NCBI RefSeq assembly: GCF_037975245.1
Contig: NC_092579.1
Location: 17,012,178-17,076,177 of the forward strand
Reading direction: 5' to 3'
Length of the DNA: 64,000 nucleotides
DNA from: Apostichopus japonicus
Taxonomy: Eukaryota; Echinodermata; Holothuroidea; Aspidochirotida; Stichopodidae
Position numbers and translations under genes: made by a program. A model generated the notes under the pieces. It made no database searches and was not told the DNA's origin. It worked only from the letters and a program-made list of their open reading frames with translations. Below are positions 51,201 to 60,640 of the stretch, in pieces; the first letter of the stretch is position 1, and every line of letters starts with the position of its first letter.

Positions 51201-54200
51201 GAATTAATAAATCAGTAATTCCTTTTCAACTTTTCCTCTCTCTTTCTCTCCATCTCTATCTCACTGTCAACATGAGAAATCAAAAAAAAAATTTAAAGAA
51301 GAATAAATCCCAATGACCAGGCTTTCATGCATGGATGTATTTACATCAGTATGTTAGTCTTTTTTAGATTTTTTGCCTATCAGAAATCTCTAACTTATTC
51401 AACACACCACCACTACCCTTACATGACTGCACAGACAAGAAAAGCAACCAGCAATGGGGCAAAAATTAGCCAAGCTAGGTGACATCAAAAATCCCTCTTA
51501 TCTCCCATTCTGTCAGCTGAACGGCACAGTTAATTACGTGATCTTTCTCCCTGCTGACCCAACGATCAAATGTCCAGCTACACTTGCTTGGATCTAATGT
51601 GTGATGTATGAATTACACTATTACAGAGCAACAAGAAAGTGGGGGCGATATTCAGAAAACAAGTCTAGCTGGCAAATGTGATGAAACAGTCTGTTAGACC
51701 AACTGATTTGAATATCAATATACTTACATGTCTCCATTCTAATCACAATACTTTACCATCTTCTGCACTACCCTCAACCCCCTCCTCCCAACTCACCCCC
51801 ACCCCCCTTCCTCCCATCAACTCACCCAGTTCCAGGTCACCACCCATCCCCTCTTCCTTGGAAATCTACTATTCATATCCAAAAACACCTGTGTTGGCAA
51901 CAAATATACCATTAATGCAATTGTTATGTATTTTGCAGCTAGGCTAGGTTACCTGTTATCAGTGAGTTGTAGACCAAGTTAACTTGAACATTTTTTAAGC
52001 ACTAAACAGCATCTCCATTAGTCTCCTAAATCAAGGGTCTTAGAATGAACGATGTCTCTGATTGGAAGTAATCTTGCCAAATGTGACATAAACTGCTCTC
52101 CTCAGAGTTTCATTTAACATCAATGTGTAATGGAAACGAAATAATGAAGTCAATAGATGAATTAAATTAAAAGTTTCCCGGTAAATGGAGAGCAAAATGA
52201 GAGAAATAAAAAAGAAGCCATGCACTTTTATTTGAGGTGCCAGATATTGCTTTCAAGCTAAATTTTTCAAACCTGTCATTGTAAAGCCAGGCAAGGAAAT
52301 CGGGGCTTTCCCAGTAGGTATCGTGGCCACCCCCTGGACCATCTGCCCAGATAAGACAAGGCTTGTAGAGATTGACTATCTCCTCTAGCTGTGGTCTCAT
52401 TACCATCTGTGAGGAGATATGAAAGAAAATGACAAACGATGAAAAAATGATGAAAGAACCAACCTTTCGTTAAAAAGCCAGGCCAGGAAATCGGTGCTCT
52501 CCCAGTACGTATCTGGGCACATCCAATCACCGTCCGACCAAATCAGGTGTGGTTTGTATTTGTTAACAATTTCATGCAATTGCGGTTTCATGACCATCTA
52601 CAAATGAAAAAAAATTAGATTTTCAAACACATTTTCCGCTTTTCTTTGTAATGGGGGGGAAGGGGGGAGGCAGTCTTTTCAAATCAGCTTCTTGGCCAAA
52701 GCCCTACTTGTTTTATATAGTTCTAATAACTAATATAAAATGCACCAGAAAACTTCATATTAAGGTCACTAATAAAAGAAATCATCATATGCCCTACACA
52801 AATTGTAATACATCTTAGTAAGCAAGTTATTATAACAGTCATTGTGTCGGCTGGTCAGCGGTCCTAACAGTCATTGTGTCGGCTGGTCAGCTATTCAGTG
52901 GGCAGGCACCCTAACAGTCATTGTGTCAGCTGGTCAGCTATTCAGTGGGCAGGGGCCCTAACAGTCATTGTGTCAGCTGGTCAGCTATTCAGTGGGCAGG
53001 GGCCCTAACAGTCATTGTGTCGGCTGGTCAGCTATTTAGTGGTCAGGGGCCCTAACAGTCATTGTGTCTGCTGGTCAGCTATTCAGTGGGCAGGGGCCCT
53101 AACAGTCATTGTGTCAGCTGGTTAGCTGTTCAGTGGGCAGGGGCCCTAACAGTCATTGTGTTGGCTGGTCAGCTGTTCAGTGGGCAGGGGCCCTAACAGT
53201 CATTGTGTCGGCTGGTCAGCTATTCAGTGGGCAGGGGTCAGTTGATAGACAAATATCCAATACTAGATCACGATGATAGAGTTGAGTCAGGTCATGTTGA
53301 TTTCAGGCCGTGTACCATTACCAGGTCTGGTGATATACACTGAACTGATGCATTCAGTTGGAACCGCAAAGTCAATTTCCTACAATTCAGCATGGTTCCA
53401 ATGACTGGTATACAAAGGGTATTTGCTTGCAGTTTGGATGGCCAAAACTATCACTGTAATAGAAGAAAAAATCTGTTTCCAAAAGTTATGTTAAGTGACC
53501 AACTTAAAAATCATAAGGAGTCGTCTTATGAGAGAGCTAGATATTAAGTTTTTCCCCTGATTTAAAATGTTATACAATCATATTAAATGATGAAGAAGGG
53601 AATAAAGGCAATTTAGGCGAGGATAATTCTGTCAGAACTTCCTTAAAGAGATATACTGAGATAAAATGTTCTAATACACTAGTACACATAAATGTATAAA
53701 TACTGTACTATATCCTGTTTGAATTAGTTACCTTCATGTAATCTTGAGTGGAGAAGTTATTGGCAGCATCTTTCAAATACAATGGATGAAACCACTCAAA
53801 TAGAGAGTAATAAAGACCAAATTTGATATCAGTTCTACTTCTGACAGCTTCTGCCATTTCCCCTGGAGAGAAAGGAAGGATTTAAAAAAAAAAACATGAA
53901 AACATATAAACAGATATCATAATCTAAGCTAAAGCTGTTTATTACAGGAAATATTTGAAAACCAATCAACAAAGTTTTCCTTTCCTTTGTAACATCTAGT
54001 ACTCATCTCATTTGTTTGGTGACAGAGCTTTCCTTTATATAAAGAAATAAAGTCACTACTAATTTTAGTGCTCCATTAATATCGTTGATTGTTTGATTGT
54101 TCACAATTGTTCAAGATATTTGTTAAGGAAACCTGTTTCAGGAGGTACATTATATCACCAGTGATTGTCTGTTTTAATGCTTTAGTGCTGTACATCATCT

Positions 54201-55876
54201 GTAGTTCTGTACATTTTGGTGCTCTATAATTATCATTGACTGTTCCCAATCATTCAATATTCTCTTAAAGGAAACCTGTTTCAGGAGGTATAGTATTTCA
54301 CAAGTGGTTGTCTGTTTTAATGCTTTTGTGCCAAAGAGCATCTGTAGATTATTGGTGCTCTATATTTATCATTCAATGATTAATTGGTTGATTGACTCAT
54401 GATGAATTGAGGCTGAACGATTATTATTTAAAACTAACCGAGAGTAGACAAAAAACAAGCAAATCCATAAAGGGTCAAACAATTTTTAGGACTTCATCAC
54501 AAAATCTACTTTTAGTTTCACTTGGGATAAGAACATATACCGAAACACACACAAAAGAAGGTGTTTACATGGATGTTACAACTTTCAACACTTTTAGAAG
54601 AACGTCAATGCACTGTAAGTACAGTACAGGTTCCAGTAAGTGCTAACAAGGAAACAAATTTCTCTGGTTTTACGATGGTTTACAAGTTAAACGTCTTCTA
54701 TACTGTAAGAATGAGAATGTTACAGACTAGATACAAAATTCATCTTAAAACATCTAAAATAAATCACATCAAACTATCATTTTGCACAAATCAGAGACAT
54801 TTCATTGAACTGAAATTTGAAATCCTTTTTACTTGACGGTGACTTTAATGGTTACTGAGGTAAAAAAGTGATCAAGCTAAGGGTGAAACATACCAACAAG
54901 ATCCCTGTTTGGCCCTAGATCAACTGAATTCCAGTTCCAGGAGAAATTAGAAGCATAGTTGGTAAACCCTTCATGATGCTTGCTAGTCAAAACAACATAC
55001 CTGTTGAAGGGAAAATTAAATTTCTTTGTCAAACATAAGTTTCACACAGTTAGACCTAAACTTTTTGCAAACATATGAAGTCCCTCATGTCACACAATAA
55101 CCTGTGCATTGATGCAGATTAAAGTATTTGAACATACATGTACGTATACTAAATGGCAATGCATCGAAGGTAACCATATAAAGCAAAAAGAAAAGTCAGG
55201 TTATCGAACAAACCCAACAAGCTGGCTTACAAAACTTTCTTTCCAAGTATATACTTACTGGACAGACTAAAATGCAATTGTTCCTGCTGTTTTGTAACCA
55301 AGTAATGAGTGTCCATTTTCAGTTTTTCTTCTTTTTTTTTCTTTCTTTCAATAAGTAACCAATTCTTGGAGATGACTACATAAGGATTAACAATGCAGCA
55401 AAGTGTAAATATGTTGCCATATTGTATGAGACGAAGAGGGTAAAAAAATAGATTAAAATAACTTACTGAGCACCTGACGCCTGCAGAACATCTGCGAAAT
55501 GGTTGGCATCGAACATTTCAGCGGTGAACTTGGGAGCAAAATCAGGGTACTGGAAATGGGGCGGGTAGTTTTCCTTCATGAAGTTTACATAATCTGGGTT
55601 GCCGGTCTTCCATTTGTACCAAAACCATTCATTCTTGAATGCCGGGACGGAGTAGACACCCCAGTGCATGAAGATACCAAATTTGGCCTCATCGTACCAA
55701 CCTGGAATGGGGCGAGAGTCGATAGATTCCCAGTTTGGCTGGTAAGGTCCCTGGTGGACCTTCTCCGATTCCTTGTGGAATTGGACGACCTTCGTTTCTG
55801 GCCGGAATCTTAACTTTTGAGCTTGAGTCACAAAGACCGCAAGACACAGAATGAGAGCTTTGGTGAGGATCTCCAT
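42000..55876 (-). CDS. FUCA1: Alpha-L-fucosidase (GH29), complete coding region with two duplicated exon pairs
   Basis: Secreted/lysosomal enzyme removing terminal L-fucose from glycans. Coding exons in transcript order: A 55876-55467, B 55000-54894, C 53862-53732, D1 52597-52464 or D2 52406-52273, E1 50208-50111 or E2 48748-48648, F 45580-45448, G 43007-42837, H 42246-42000. With one D and one E the sum is 1431 nt (476 aa) with E1 or 1434 nt (477 aa) with E2, close to human FUCA1. Seen: a signal peptide ([15 protein letters not shown]), [21 protein letters not shown], the nucleophile motif WSDG or WADG (Asp 238), NDRWG, the acid/base candidate Glu 302 in HKWEN, and SWGYRRD. Sequons at NFS, NDT, NTS and NNT suggest N-glycosylation. 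Using both D or both E copies would break the frame. A second tandem gene lies upstream. Confidence 0.94.
42837..43007 (-). CDS. FUCA1: Fucosidase exon G
   Basis: 171 bp, phase 2 in and out. It encodes [20 protein letters not shown] then [20 protein letters not shown]. This matches the [22 protein letters not shown] region of human FUCA1, where the barrel ends. Confidence 0.93.
44072..44520. repeat. Three diverged tandem copies of an approximately 173 bp unit
   Basis: (A/T)TGTATATTA at 44072, 44244 and 44417, followed in each by GGACATCAT(C/G)ATT and a TTTCTT block. Spacing is 172-173 bp. Confidence 0.75.
45011..45394. repeat. (AACTATAACACTAACA)n satellite
   Basis: About 380 bp of short variable units alternating AACTATAACACTA and ACAATATAACACTA, immediately downstream of exon F in its 3' intron. 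Confidence 0.92.
45448..45580 (-). CDS. FUCA1: Fucosidase exon F (acid/base exon)
   Basis: 133 bp, phase 1 in and 2 out. The acceptor is ATACGTGTAG at 45581-45582. An alternative CTTGCAG 12 nt further on would shift the frame, so I chose the first. It encodes [20 protein letters not shown] then [20 protein letters not shown]. The Glu of HKWEN aligns with the general acid/base region of characterised GH29 enzymes. Confidence 0.9.
45581..48647 (-). other. Fucosidase intron E2-F
   Basis: No exon. It contains a 35 bp tandem duplication at about 45838-45906 and a segment at 48238-48305 that is closely repeated at 51395-51455. Confidence 0.8.
48546..48662 (-). repeat. Triplicated exon E2 3' end with donor site
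   Basis: The phrase covering CAGATTTAATCCCGGTGAGC at the end of E2 recurs at about 48614 as CAGATTTAATCCCGGTGGGC and at about 48570 as CAGATTTAATCCTGATGAGC (spacing about 44-48 bp). The intervening sequence also repeats. Only the first copy keeps a consensus donor; the second has GTGGGC and the third has lost GT. Confidence 0.8.
48648..48748 (-). CDS. FUCA1: Fucosidase exon E2 (alternative of E1)
   Basis: 101 bp, same phases as E1, acceptor CACAAACAG, strong donor GTGAGC. It encodes [20 protein letters not shown] then [13 protein letters not shown]: one residue longer than E1, with QGDSCHH replaced by GGNNIRCQH. 24 of 32 aligned residues are identical. The exon is intact. Partial copies of its 3' end, including decayed donors, follow downstream (48548-48614). 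Confidence 0.88.
48749..50110 (-). other. Fucosidase interval between E1 and E2 (1362 bp)
   Basis: An ordinary-sized intron if both exons were joined, so exclusion of E1 or E2 cannot be steric. The open frame running upstream of E2 to 49047 is not conserved. Confidence 0.8.
50111..50208 (-). CDS. FUCA1: Fucosidase exon E1
   Basis: 98 bp, phase 2 in and phase 1 out, acceptor GTCCACACAG, strong donor GTGAGT. It encodes [20 protein letters not shown] then [12 protein letters not shown], close to the human [25 protein letters not shown] is invariant in animal GH29. Confidence 0.92.
50209..52272 (-). other. Fucosidase intron D2-E1
   Basis: It contains two tandem copies of a 167 bp unit (50914-51080 and 51081-51250, both beginning TAATGGAAAATATTTTAGGA) and the second copy of the 48238-like segment at 51395-51455. 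Confidence 0.8.
50914..51250. repeat. 167 bp tandem duplication
   Basis: Both copies run from TAATGGAAAATATTTTAGGA through GAGTGAGCCGAAGAAAACCG to a CTCTCT run, with moderate divergence. Confidence 0.88.
52273..52406 (-). CDS. FUCA1: Fucosidase exon D2 (alternative nucleophile exon)
   Basis: 134 bp with the same phases as D1, starting only 57 bp downstream of it. The acceptor is CCTCACAG; the donor GTTTGA is weak. It encodes [20 protein letters not shown] then [14 protein letters not shown] and FLAWLYND. 31 of 44 codons give the same residue as D1. The nucleophile Asp is kept, but the five residues after the Gly change from DWMCP to PGGGH, and Ser before the nucleophile becomes Ala. There are no stops or frameshifts, so it seems to be under selection. 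Confidence 0.88.
52407..52463 (-). other. 57 bp spacer between exons D1 and D2
   Basis: It runs from the D1 donor (GTTGGT) to the D2 acceptor (CACAG) with a T-rich middle. If spliced as an intron it would be unusually short for an animal of this kind. Confidence 0.9.
52464..52597 (-). CDS. FUCA1: Fucosidase exon D1 (nucleophile exon, canonical version)
   Basis: 134 bp, phase 0 in and phase 2 out. The acceptor is CATTTGTAG after a T-run; the donor GTTGGT is weak. It encodes [20 protein letters not shown] then [14 protein letters not shown] and FLAWLFNE. The Asp of WSDG is the GH29 catalytic nucleophile. DWMCPDTYW resembles the human EWECPDTYW, so this looks like the ancestral form. Confidence 0.92.
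52830..53238. repeat. 47 bp minisatellite, about nine copies
   Basis: Contiguous units of CTAACAGTCATTGTGTCGGC ... CAGTGGGCAGGGGCC, about 47 bp each; the first is shortened. It lies in the intron just upstream of exon D1. Confidence 0.95.
53732..53862 (-). CDS. FUCA1: Fucosidase exon C
   Basis: 131 bp between acceptor TTTCTCTCCAG and donor GTAACT. It encodes [20 protein letters not shown] then [20 protein letters not shown] and YMK, ending in phase 0. It corresponds to the [15 protein letters not shown] region of human FUCA1. Confidence 0.92.
54894..55000 (-). CDS. FUCA1: Fucosidase exon B
   Basis: 107 bp between acceptor TTCAACAG and donor GTATGT. It encodes [19 protein letters not shown] and [16 protein letters not shown], highly conserved in GH29; the HHEG histidines lie in the fucose-binding pocket in characterised members. 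It is too short for a 60-residue open frame and was found by phase and conservation. Confidence 0.92.
55001..55466 (-). other. Fucosidase intron A-B (466 bp)
   Basis: GT-AG intron with a TTCTTCTTTT-rich patch near 55325-55350. Nothing else seen. Confidence 0.85.
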
Positions 55877-55888
55877 ATTGGTTCCAAT
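55467..55888 (-). CDS. FUCA1: Fucosidase exon A (signal peptide and start of GH29 barrel)
   Basis: Coding starts at the ATG at 55876. The frame is open further upstream, but that extension begins with TTG inside the acceptor and is not translated. The exon ends ...GCTCA before donor GTAAGT (phase 2). It contains [19 protein letters not shown] and the [14 protein letters not shown] stretch typical of animal fucosidases. Confidence 0.93.
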
Positions 55889-58800
55889 CTGCAAGATGAA
55901 TGAAGTGAGAAAACTATTGCAATCAGTTTTGAATAAGGGTTAAGAGCTCAGGAAATGGATTATCAATTTGAGCACCCCGTGCCAATTCAAAGAAAGTGGG
56001 TCAGAGTGGGTCATGACTGATGATGAAGCTGATAAGGTACATGTGATCTTTACAAGGTTACTGTTGTAATTTATATAATTATCGATAGTAGGATGTTAAA
56101 CAGACCACAGGAGTACAAGCAGACTGCTGGTGGTGGCCACCTGTTGTTGAAACACTTTCAACTTAACAGTTATTAAAGGATATAAATTTTTTATATCAAA
56201 CTGATGTGGGATGATTTTGTTACATGTAGAGTGATACTAGCCACCATATGGACCCTCATCTGCCTCAAGAGAATGCTAGGGGATCTCATTGACTCACTCT
56301 TCATTTGAACATTCAAAGTACAAGTTATACTTATATTGACCCTTGACATATCTGTTATTAAATTGTCGCAGATATATATTTATCAGACCAACAATGTCAT
56401 AAATGTATACCTTACCAACAGTATAGTAACCTTTCTAGGGAAAAACTTTCAATTAATTATTAATACAAAATTAGTCAGTCCAGAAAAAAAAGGCCAATAA
56501 TATCATACAGCTAGTAACACAGTACAGTACAGTATGTAATCAAATAAAGGTAGGGCCTTACAATGCATATGGCAAGGTCTGACATTAGTACCTTTTGCTC
56601 CTTCTTCAGAGAGAATTTAAAAACACTTGAGCTAGCACTCACAAAACTTTAATTTAATCAACTGTTGGTTTTCTCCTTGAATACCTTCTCCAGTACTCTC
56701 AGACTATGAACTTTGAATCCAAGGATCATTAAAACAACAGTGAGGATTGCATTCCTTGTTCCTATGACAAAACACTTCTGCTCTCTTTTCTTTGTAAATT
56801 GGGTTGAATTTCACAGCATCAGCGAAGAGGCTTTTTGCAAGATTTGGACTACTTATATTACAGACTTAAGTACGTAGCTATTTTAGAGCTGTTTGGGAAG
56901 CTTTTAATCACTTTAAGTGGCTCTACTGTATAATACCAATGAAAATTACTCAAATATCCTGTTATGAGCAGTATGTTATACAAGAATTCCACTTTAAACT
57001 TTTTGGTATACATGTACATTATTGCCTTCGGTAGGCAATTCTTTGTTTTCACATGAAGTTAAATAATTTAATGATTGTCATCTCATGACTGAAAACATGA
57101 AGCCAAATTACCAAAACTTGACTTCCTGAAGAGGAAACCAAGTCTCAATCTTTTGCAGGAATGGAAGGATATAGATCATTAAGAGGATCTTATATCCTGC
57201 ATGAAAAGGTCATGACCTCAAATAAACAATCAAATCGGGACAAAGGGTACAACAAATAGAGCAAGCTTGGCTCACATGATCTGTAAAACGGAAGCCGATA
57301 CTCTGGATCAATCGGAAGTAACTGTTGTAATTATAGTAACAGATCTTTACCAAAATATATTGGAGAGATGGGAGGGTTCGGCTAAAACTGTCAGAAAAGT
57401 ACAGTATCACTCATAAAGGTACTGTAACATTTGCTGGAACATTTTTTGACCTGTAGAAAAAAAATAGTGCAGGGTCATAAAGAACACTGAGAAGATTTTA
57501 CACGTGTCCTTCAAGAAGCAACAGAAAATGAGCTCATAAATGAGGAAGAAGAAAATTAGAATGACTGGTTTGATGACCAGGATGAAGAAATTCCTAAGGT
57601 TCTGGAAAATACAAAACTCCATAGGAGTGCTCTTAATAGTTTGTACAGTATACCGACATTAAAAGTATGATTTTGTTCAAGAAAAAGGCAGAAAAAGTAG
57701 CAGGATTTACTGAAAATTCACAGAAAATTAGGTACTTTTGTACAAAAAGCACTGTACCAATGCAGATATACAGTACAGTACTACTGTACATGTATTTGTG
57801 TGTTGAATTATTATGTTGATGCCTATTAAAGGGTGTGAAGACTTGCGCAAAAAGAAACGTTTAATGCCGGTAATCTGACCTAGTTTCGAATGAGGTGTAA
57901 CAAAAGTGTTAGACACCACCATCGATCCCAGAAAATACACACACAGCTTGCTACTGTCGGTAATTAGACAATATGTGTAAACGAAAGATAACAAGTTATC
58001 ACGTTTCATTACTGTCTGCATTTTGTAGGGACACGAACAAAACGTCACTTGCAAGCAACAGAAAGTTAACTTTTTCAGATGGCCGCACGCGGTTTGGGGC
58101 GAGTCTTCAATGCCTTTATAGCTTCTGTACCAAAGATTTCACAAGATGAGACGACCTTCAATGATCAGAATTGATAGGGGCACATTTTCATCTCGATGGT
58201 AAAATATCCAATATGACTAACCAGTGAACACTATGGAATACAATGAAACTGTACCGTACTGTTTTACTGTTCTACCAAACAGCAAATTTGTTTGCCAAAA
58301 AAAGGAGCAAAACAACAATGACATGTGAACACTGTAAGAGAGATGTGTAGGTTTGGTGGATAGCTTTGAGATTGATCCCAATTTATCATTTTACCTACTT
58401 GGTGATATACAACTGCAATGCAATCTGTATTTGATGTAAGTAACTAGTCTTCTGTAGGACTACGTACCTGTTCCTCCAAAGTTGATTTTGGTTATCCAAA
58501 TAGAAATTTGATGATCTAGTACAACTGGACGACCCTAAAAAATGTTTGCCCTGCACTACATATATACGCATGTTTCAAGATTTCGATTAAGTTCGTTTTC
58601 AGCCTTAAAAGTTCAAATTGAATTTATGCTATGTGAATCAACATTTAATTATACTATACATGTACATGCACCTTTCTGTAAATAAATCAGTGAAAAAAAA
58701 TCAATCAGATGAACTTCGTCAAAGTCAATTCTAAAATTCTAATACAAACCCCACCCTCCATAAAAAATTAAGACTGAGGATGATGTACTATACCAATTAA

Positions 58801-60440
58801 CTACAGCATCTAGCATAAAGTATCAAGTTTTGTGGATCTCCATGGCGACAACCTTTCATTGAGAAATTTGACCTTGGATGATCATGTTTTACTAGCCTGG
58901 AGACTTCCTTTGTACCAGGGTTGCCAAACTACTCAGATTGCACCACAAACATCACATGCTTCTGAGTTGAACTGTCAACAATAGTGAATGACTTCCTGCA
59001 TAAAAAACAACTACAGGCCAAGTGTTTTCATCAATCATGTCAGTTACAGATCAATATTTTGAAATGGTTGAAAACTGGTAAGTTGTCTAAGTTATGCAAG
59101 GTTCTTTTTGTATAACAGGCAGTATTGAACTGCTCAGTATGAATAAGTACTGGCAATTATTCAACAGTTGAAGTGGTTGAAAACTGATTGAAAACATAGC
59201 TTCCCTAGTTATAAAATACTACTGTTGACTATACAGTATATACAGTTTATGATGTAAGCACATTAGTACTGGTGCAATGTGTTTTATACCTACAGTATTT
59301 ATACTAGTAGTACTCGTTTCATTCTTTACAGCTTAAAAGCTTACCTACTAATACAATTACTTAAATTTTTTCAATTTTCTTTCAATATCTGTCACTGTTT
59401 TTCATAACAAACATGTGTGCCTAGCCATACTGTATGATATGGGGAGCACTTCTTCTGCAGACAAATGAATGCATATATTGGGCCAATCAAATTATTGGAA
59501 TTAGTATGTTGACGATTTACAGACAAGATCGTGAGAACAGCTAGGCCTGTAGTGAGCCCCCTGCAAGCGATTATATACATGAGTGCAGCAGTAACATAAA
59601 TTACTAAATTTATAAAGCTCCATACTTTGTTCAAAATTATGTAACAATTAAAGACAATCCATAAACTTCTGTCAGTCATACAGGTCACCACCTGTAACAT
59701 TATATGCATTATATCATTTGGCATGTATGGTCTATAAAAAATGGTTCAACAAGTTTCCAAAAAGACCATCACATTCCTTCATTCTGTATGTAATATTTTT
59801 GCCTGTGTTTCTTTTATCATGCGTCATGTCACAGTTGATTGATTGACAATGATATTGCAAAAAAAAACAAAAAACAACCCAACACTTGACTAAGCCTTCC
59901 ACATTAACACTACCTGCAGTAGGCCATTTATGGCATTCTCAATGCCTAGCACACTTTGCCCATTTCTATATTTGTTCTTAAAGTGTCTAAACTATCCTTT
60001 AGTTACAAAATCTCACAGAAACGCAATATTCAGGCACATTTACATGTATGTACTCGTACAATTAATGTGCACAAGTAAGTAGGACATGTATGTTTTCACT
60101 CCATTGTATACACATTTTCATGAAAACCCTGAATGTCTGAATCGAATGTTATGTCTCATCGCCATGCAAGCTCTTATTGAGCTACTTGATATCTGTATAT
60201 GGAAGATTTCGAGCTTAAAATATGCCATTTACTTAGACCTATATGACGTTATTTGCATGAGTAACATTGTGTCCTAGCCTAGGTCTAACGTTAATCAGTG
60301 ATTCAGCTATCACCGTATAATACTGCGGTAGTACCAGACTGGTACTTATGAAAAGTGATACATTGCGATGTTTAAATCTAATGGATTGTCTTTAAGAAAA
60401 ACGTAATTATAACAGAATGTGTAGCACATAGTCTACTTAC
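55889..60440 (-). other. Fucosidase intron 1 (about 4.5 kb, in 5' UTR)
   Basis: No exon supported; open frames here are short and unrelated to any family I know. It exists only if the first exon at 60441 is correct. Confidence 0.45.
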
Positions 60441-60520
60441 ATGTCGTGGAATCCACAATCTACAGCCAAAGTCCAGGTTCGCGCAGCTTCAGCACTTTGA
60501 TGTTGATCTGAAAGTGTTGA
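60441..60520 (-). other. FUCA1: Candidate non-coding first exon of the fucosidase gene
   Basis: Exon A has an acceptor (TTCATCTTGCAG) just before 55888, 12 nt ahead of the ATG, so a 5' UTR exon must lie upstream. On the minus strand a consensus donor GTAAGT sits at 60440-60435 after CCACGACAT. The sequence 5' of it is less AT-rich and has CpGs. The 5' boundary is a guess and no other candidate was tested. Confidence 0.4.
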
Positions 60521-60640
60521 ATAACTTTTCCGCTTCCGCCACTGATTGACGGTTTGTTTACAACACAACATGTGATCATGACAAGTTCACACTCCCCTTG
60601 TAACTCTCTATATGGAACGCCAAATGGTATCATTCTGAAA
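60521..60640 (-). promoter_or_regulatory. Possible fucosidase promoter
   Basis: Immediately upstream of the candidate first exon the minus strand reads GGCGGAAGCGGAAAAG, an ETS-like GGAAG context, in a local CpG-containing patch. No TATA box is convincing. This is inference from position only. Confidence 0.25.

Larger units (their letters stand above)
52598..54893 (-). other. Fucosidase introns C-D1 and B-C
   Basis: Intron C-D1 is 52598-53731 and holds the 47 bp minisatellite. Intron B-C is 53863-54893 and holds two copies of an approximately 143 bp unit (GGAAACCTGTTTCAGGAGGTA at 54127 and 54270). No additional exon copies seen. Confidence 0.85.

Noticed and set aside
52273..52597. D1/D2 as an assembly or haplotype duplication artefact
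   Set aside because: The copies differ at 13 of 44 residues and lie 57 bp apart with different flanks; haplotypes would be nearly identical.
52830..53238. CRISPR-like array
   Set aside because: Units are contiguous without unique spacers and the DNA is animal; it is a minisatellite.
55877..55894. Upstream extension of the fucosidase start (first codon TTG)
   Set aside because: TTG lies in the acceptor TTGCAG; the ATG at 55876 directly starts a good signal peptide.
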